Shown: positions 6,958-9,842 of the stretch, one piece after another
Numbering within the stretch: the stretch's first letter is position 1
Layout of the letters: every line of letters starts with the position of its first letter
Assembly (NCBI GenBank): GCA_016932435.1
Contig: JAFGCW010000022.1
Coordinates: forward strand, 1 to 9,842
Direction: 5' to 3'
Source of the DNA: Dehalococcoidales bacterium
GTDB taxonomy: Bacteria > Chloroflexota > Dehalococcoidia > Dehalococcoidales > UBA2162
DNA length: 9,842 nt
Made by a program: the position numbers and the translations under genes
Notes under the pieces: generated by a model
Database searches by the model: none
What the model saw: only the letters and a program-made list of their open reading frames with translations
Told to the model about the DNA's origin: nothing

Positions 6958-7077
6958 TCACAACTGCCAGGGAGCCGAGGCCGTATCCAAGCAGGATGAC
7001 CTCAGTGCCTGGCTTCGGTTTAATTCGAAGTAAGCTCCGCCCTTCTCCCTTAACTCCTTATGGGTGACTTCCTCCAG
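6958..7077 (-). pseudogene. C-terminal remnant of an ABC exporter ATPase
   Basis: The minus-strand frame reads LEEVTHKELREKGGAYFEL, then NRSQAL and a tail, and ends at TGA (6958-6960). E-x-G-T-H-x-E-L-x-x-K-G-G-x-Y-x-x-L-x-x-x-Q is the typical end of ABCB/MsbA-type ATP-binding domains, downstream of the H-loop. The usual Gly-Thr before His is Val-Thr here. Upstream of 7077 the expected ATPase sequence is absent; the frame reads AT-rich bases and then the end of the GNAT gene in another frame. The bulk of the gene has been lost. Confidence 0.6.
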
Positions 7078-7096
7078 GTATATTTTAGTGTATATT

Positions 7097-8176
7097 TTAC
7101 AATGCGTCCGAATCGCCCGTTTGAACGAACCAATACCCCGGAGTTATAAACAGTTCCTCACTGAAATCGGCAGTATTGGTGCGTATGAGAAAATCCGTTT
7201 TCTGGTGGGTAAAGGGGACGGTAAAGAAACCGCATTTTTTCAGCGTTTTAATAAGTGACTTACCGGCAATCACACGGTAGATAACTAGATCCGCCTTTCG
7301 CTCCTTGAAATATTCTATGGCCTTAAGAATGAGAGTGTGGGCCACGGCCTGCTGCCCTGCCGGTACCACCAGGTCGTAAATTCGGCCAAACGTCAACCCC
7401 GGCTGGCTCTCGCACCTTAAAACCATATACCCCAGGATTTTGCCTTCCAGCTCGGCGGTGAATATGGTATATTCTATATCCGGAATATCCACGTATCTCC
7501 AGTTCAGATATTCCCGGTCCCTTACCACGAGGACCCGGTAGTCGTCAGCAATTTCCTTCCACAAATCGTTAATACGTTCGTCGAAGCGGGTAACCCGGGT
7601 GATTTTCAGGCCTTCAACCTCAGGAGCTTTAACGGTACGGCGGAAAATCCCGATGAGCATAGACATGATTCCCGCGCCAGTCTTTAACAGGAATTTATTG
7701 GACACGTATTTGCCCAGGATTTTTTTTAATTCGAGCGGCTTTACCAGCGCCTTGAGCAGGTCGATATTAACAAAGCCGGTTTTTAAGTCGATGACGTATG
7801 ACGATTCATTTGTGAATGCGGTAGTGACCGGTATCCCTTCCGACCCCGCTTCTTCGAGGGCTTTAGTTGCCAGCGTTCTGGCTATACCCTGACGCCGATA
7901 ATCGGGGTGAGTCATCTGGTCGATATTCTGAGAAGCTTTCACGATTTTATCGCCGATTTTCAACCACATATAAACAAGGCTGTAATGTCCTGCCAGCAGT
8001 CCGTTATCATCCGCCAGCCATATCCGGCCAACGCCGCCGGGGTTATCTTTATATATCCACTGCCATCTCCGCATCCATACGTCTTTATCCTGCTCACCAT
8101 ATACGGCCTTAGTCAATCCGAAGATGGCATCCTCATCACCGTCTTTGTATTGCCGCGCTATCCATTTTCTTTCCAT
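7097..8176 (-). CDS. Tandem-GNAT N-acetyltransferase
   Basis: This cytosolic protein of 359 residues has two GNAT-like halves. The N-terminal half has IWLADDNGLLAGHYSL strands and the acetyl-CoA pyrophosphate-binding motif HPDYRRQGIA (90-99). The C-terminal half begins near residue 200 and holds EYLNWRY, EGKILGYMVLR and GRIYDLVVP, a second GNAT core lacking a clear Q/R-x-x-G-x-G/A motif, so it may be structural. Acyl acceptor is unknown; with a polysaccharide deacetylase directly upstream, an amino sugar or surface glycan is a reasonable guess. The ATG lies 9 nt after the deacetylase stop, and the ribosome site (GAAGGT) is inside the end of that gene, so the two are probably translationally coupled. 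Its TAA is followed directly by the ABC exporter remnant. Confidence 0.82.
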   Translation of the reverse strand: MERKWIARQYKDGDEDAIFGLTKAVYGEQDKDVWMRRWQWIYKDNPGGVGRIWLADDNGLLAGHYSLVYMWLKIGDKIVKASQNIDQMTHPDYRRQGIARTLATKALEEAGSEGIPVTTAFTNESSYVIDLKTGFVNIDLLKALVKPLELKKILGKYVSNKFLLKTGAGIMSMLIGIFRRTVKAPEVEGLKITRVTRFDERINDLWKEIADDYRVLVVRDREYLNWRYVDIPDIEYTIFTAELEGKILGYMVLRCESQPGLTFGRIYDLVVPAGQQAVAHTLILKAIEYFKERKADLVIYRVIAGKSLIKTLKKCGFFTVPFTHQKTDFLIRTNTADFSEELFITPGYWFVQTGDSDAL

Positions 8177-8185
8177 ACCTGAAAA

Positions 8186-8896
8186 TCAACCTTCAACATG
8201 GCTGAATATTTCACCGTTGGTCAGGTACTTCACGTTTTCTCTGTTCGAGACGTATTGAAGGACTCTTTCTATTTTACCCCATTCGTTTTTACTCTCAAGC
8301 TCGGCGGAATGCCCGTACATGTGGTAAACGCCGCCGTTCCGCAGAGCCAAATCAAATAGCAATTTTGCCCGTCTTTCCCAGTCAAACAGGGCACCGGGTG
8401 TAAAAAGACGGGCTTTCACACAGATTTTCAAAGCCATCAGCGGTGAGTAATTGGTGAGTAATAACGTCATACGCAATTTATAAGGGTCTTGAGGCAATGC
8501 GAACAACCCGGAGATACATACCCTGGCGCCGATGAAACCGGCTTTCCGGACTATCTCTTTAATGCTGTCGTTGTAGCCGCCCTTGGGATAACAGAACATC
8601 TCAACCTTGTGTCCGATTATGCCCTCAAGATACCTCTTAGAACCCTCGATTTCCTTTATGGCTTCGGGCAAAGGCAGCAGGGTCAAATCCGGGTGACTCA
8701 ACGTATGAGCGCCGATTTCATGAAGTTTAGAAAGAGATAATATATCCGCCTCACCAAGTAAGTCCTGCGTGCTGTCACGAGAAATATAGAATGTCCCTTT
8801 TATGCCGTATTTATCCAGCAACCCGGAAAGTTTAAGGTCGGTTACCGTGCCGTCATCCCAGCTTGTGGTAACTATCAGATCACCCTTGGCCGGCAT
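8186..8896 (-). CDS. CE4 polysaccharide deacetylase
   Basis: This 236-residue NodB-homology domain protein would remove N- or O-acetyl groups from a glycan with a bound divalent metal. Motif 1 is TTSWDDG (10-16) with the base/metal Asp pair D14-D15. Motif 2 is HTLSHP (H64, H68 as metal ligands). Motif 3 is CYPKGGYND (102-110), and the C-terminal His motif is YHMYGHS. All catalytic landmarks are present. No signal peptide or membrane helix precedes the domain, so it looks cytosolic and would act on a lipid-linked or nucleotide intermediate rather than wall peptidoglycan; this is inference. A strong Shine-Dalgarno (GGGAGGAG) lies about 5 nt before the ATG. It is the first gene of a two-gene operon with the GNAT gene and lies just downstream of a sugar aminotransferase remnant. 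Confidence 0.9.
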   Translation of the reverse strand: MPAKGDLIVTTSWDDGTVTDLKLSGLLDKYGIKGTFYISRDSTQDLLGEADILSLSKLHEIGAHTLSHPDLTLLPLPEAIKEIEGSKRYLEGIIGHKVEMFCYPKGGYNDSIKEIVRKAGFIGARVCISGLFALPQDPYKLRMTLLLTNYSPLMALKICVKARLFTPGALFDWERRAKLLFDLALRNGGVYHMYGHSAELESKNEWGKIERVLQYVSNRENVKYLTNGEIFSHVEG

Positions 8897-8957
8897 CGCT
8901 TCTCCTCCCTTCCATGCCGTAGTAACAGGAATAGAAAGGTCATCACAAGGGGCTTGC

Positions 8958-9110
8958 TCATCTGGCCCCGGTTAGACAATCAGTAATATGACGGGTAACA
9001 TCGTCGATTTCCTCCCGCCTCAACGAGGGGTACATGTGCAAGGCAAGGACCTCCTGCGAAACAGCCTCCTTTACCGGGAGGAGACAGGTATGCTTCAGCT
9101 TGTTTTTGAA
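8958..9110 (-). pseudogene. C-terminal remnant of a DegT/DnrJ/EryC1/StrS aminotransferase
   Basis: The minus frame reads LPVKEAVSQEVLALHMYPSL, then RREEIDDVTRHI and a TGA at 8958-8960. This matches the C-terminal end of PLP-dependent sugar aminotransferases, where LPVxExxxxEVLxLPMxPxLxxxEIxxV is highly conserved. The usual LPM is LHM here. The upstream 300 or so residues, including the PLP lysine, are missing; beyond about 9110 the frame is unrelated and soon meets the zinc-ribbon gene. It lies 61 bp upstream of the deacetylase, same strand, so the ancestral operon likely made or used an amino sugar. Confidence 0.7.
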
Positions 9111-9148
9111 AAAACGAGTTTTATGTACCGGAGAGAAACATACCTTGG

Positions 9149-9403
9149 TCATAATACCTCGGTAAGATGTTTTTGCAGTCCGTCCCTGCGTCCGTCAGGT
9201 ACCACGGGTTTCTTGGATCGTGGCTTTGCGGTTGTGGGTGCTTGTTCGACTAGAAGAGAGCCGCATTCATGGCAGAACTTAACACCTTGAGGATTCTTTT
9301 GGCCGCATTTAATATAGGTCAACTTTACAATGAGTGAGTGCCCGCATTCTCTATAAAACTTAACGCCTTCCGGGTTCTCAGCCTGGCAATTCGGACACTT
9401 CAC
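9149..9403 (-). CDS. Short double zinc-ribbon protein, probably degenerate
   Basis: The GTG at 9401-9403 is chosen as start because AGAGGA (9410-9415) lies 6 nt upstream and the protein then begins MKCPNC. It has 84 residues. Ribbon 1 reads C3-x2-C6 ... Y17-x2-C20 (KFYRECG). Ribbon 2 reads Y30-x2-C33 ... C44-x2-C47. In typical double ribbons all eight positions are Cys. Here one in each ribbon is Tyr (TAT), a single transition from TGT. The tail has QAPTTAKP and ends DGLQKHLTEVL, resembling the linker of zinc-ribbon adenylate/guanylate cyclase proteins (PKHLAEKIL before the cyclase domain). It may thus be the stump of a longer gene; that last point is inference. The 3' end nearly touches the aminotransferase remnant. 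Zinc binding would be impaired. Confidence 0.55.
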   Translation of the reverse strand: MKCPNCQAENPEGVKFYRECGHSLIVKLTYIKCGQKNPQGVKFCHECGSLLVEQAPTTAKPRSKKPVVPDGRRDGLQKHLTEVL

Positions 9404-9437
9404 GCAATATCCTCTCACATACCGAATTTGCGTATAC

Positions 9438-9466
9438 AGTCTATGACTAAACAATCACTATGTCAA
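9438..9466 (-). promoter_or_regulatory. Putative promoter of the zinc-ribbon gene
   Basis: A perfect TTGACA (9461-9466) and TAGACT (9438-9443, four of six) are separated by 17 nt on the minus strand. The predicted start near 9431 leaves the ribosome site at 9410-9415 in the leader. The -35 lies within repeat copy 2. Confidence 0.5.
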
Positions 9467-9562
9467 GAATGCCTGATTAGGCAATGAGTGAATATATCAT
9501 CTCATCTATTGATCCAATAATCCATTATTTCTTTATCGGGCATTTCAAGTCATTTCCTCACC
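9459..9562. repeat. Dispersed ~100-bp repeat, copy 2
   Basis: This is in the same orientation as copy 1. The first 47 bases (9459-9505) have five mismatches to 6491-6537; the remainder is looser, ending in CTCACC (9557-9562). Hairpin arms are kept: TGCCT/AGGCA (9470-9474 and 9479-9483) and ATGAG/CTCAT (9484-9488 and 9501-9505), again with a 12-nt loop. Copies 1 and 2 bracket about 3 kb. Confidence 0.75.
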
Positions 9563-9842
9563 ATCCAAAGATGGGGAATTAGTGAGAATTTTGTAGATGG
9601 CTGGAAAGGTACTCGCCGTTGAGGCTTGTTGTTGGGGTCTCCCAGGCTGCTGGGGTGGGAGAGTGTACGAAAGAGACGGGGGAGACTTTGGTGGAGACGG
9701 GGGAGGCTCGGTCTCCATCGTACCGAAATATTTCAAACCTCTTAGAATAAAGGCTGGCTTATGCCATCAGCTTCCGCATTTGAAGATTATTCTAACATCA
9801 TCCCGGATTCTTCAAAGGTCTCATAAATTAATACATTACATC
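9563..9842. other. Right-end stretch without a convincing gene
   Basis: I see no recognisable gene here. A plus-strand frame from ATG 9597 stays open to the edge (82 codons), and a minus-strand proline-rich frame (PPPSPPKSPPS) crosses the same bases. Neither has a good ribosome site or family pattern. A 9-bp inverted repeat, TTAGAATAA (9742-9750) and TTATTCTAA (9787-9795), encloses a 36-nt loop. Confidence 0.4.
9673..9705. repeat. Two direct 12-bp GAGACGGGGGAG units
   Basis: GAGACGGGGGAG occurs at 9673-9684 and 9694-9705, 21 bp apart, so it is in phase with any reading frame crossing it. GGAGAC (9693-9698) and GTCTCC (9711-9716) also form a 6-bp inverted pair. This gives strong strand asymmetry of purines locally. 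Confidence 0.6.

Noticed and set aside
9545..9736. Proline-rich minus-strand frame
   Set aside because: The proline content follows from the purine-skewed DNA repeat; the downstream part runs into repeat copy 2 and has no recognisable domain.
9597..9842. 82-codon plus-strand frame open to the right edge
   Set aside because: Composition is Gly/Cys-rich from the repeat, there is no Shine-Dalgarno, and no family pattern is visible; it is kept only as a remark on the region.

Overview
The window looks bacterial, most plausibly Chloroflexota of the Dehalococcoidia type. Reasons: recognisable sigma70-like -35/-10 boxes, Shine-Dalgarno sites in front of several genes, GTG/TTG starts, and a mix of archaeal-flavoured membrane glycosylation genes (STT3/AglB, DUF1616, dolichyl-phosphate-type GT2) with bacterial surface-glycan genes. 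The taxon is inferred from gene content, not from a marker gene.

Left part (1-1538): a GT4 glycosyltransferase on the minus strand runs off the left edge. It is divergent from a small DUF1616 membrane-anchored protein on the plus strand. The roughly 220-bp divergent spacer holds a perfect 9-bp-arm palindrome (985-1004) beside a possible extended -10. It also holds a short minus-strand open frame that ends 3 nt before the GT4 start.

Middle (1569-6454): a protein-glycosylation set. It contains a full-length STT3/AglB-type oligosaccharyltransferase (minus), a divergent polytopic GT-C-like protein (plus, TTG start), and a convergent DPM-type GT2 with two C-terminal membrane helices (minus). The GT2 would charge a polyprenyl phosphate with a sugar. 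The GT-C-like protein is a candidate user of that lipid-linked sugar. STT3 would move a finished lipid-linked glycan to asparagine outside the cytoplasmic membrane. This is a functional inference from families and proximity.

Right part (6455-9842): an intact two-gene operon (CE4 polysaccharide deacetylase followed by a double GNAT acetyltransferase, minus) sits among decayed gene pieces. These are the end of a type I restriction HsdS subunit (plus), the C-terminal tail of an ABC exporter ATPase (minus), the C-terminal tail of a DegT/DnrJ/EryC1/StrS sugar aminotransferase (minus), and a short double zinc-ribbon ORF with one Cys lost from each ribbon. Two direct copies of a roughly 100-bp repeat (6491-6592 and 9459-9562; first 47 bp match at 42 positions) bracket this segment. 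Each lies just upstream of a minus-strand gene and overlaps its putative promoter. The last 280 bp hold no convincing gene.

Overall this is a surface-glycan / N-glycosylation island with a patch of rearrangement. I saw no CRISPR array, tRNA, rRNA or intact transposase.
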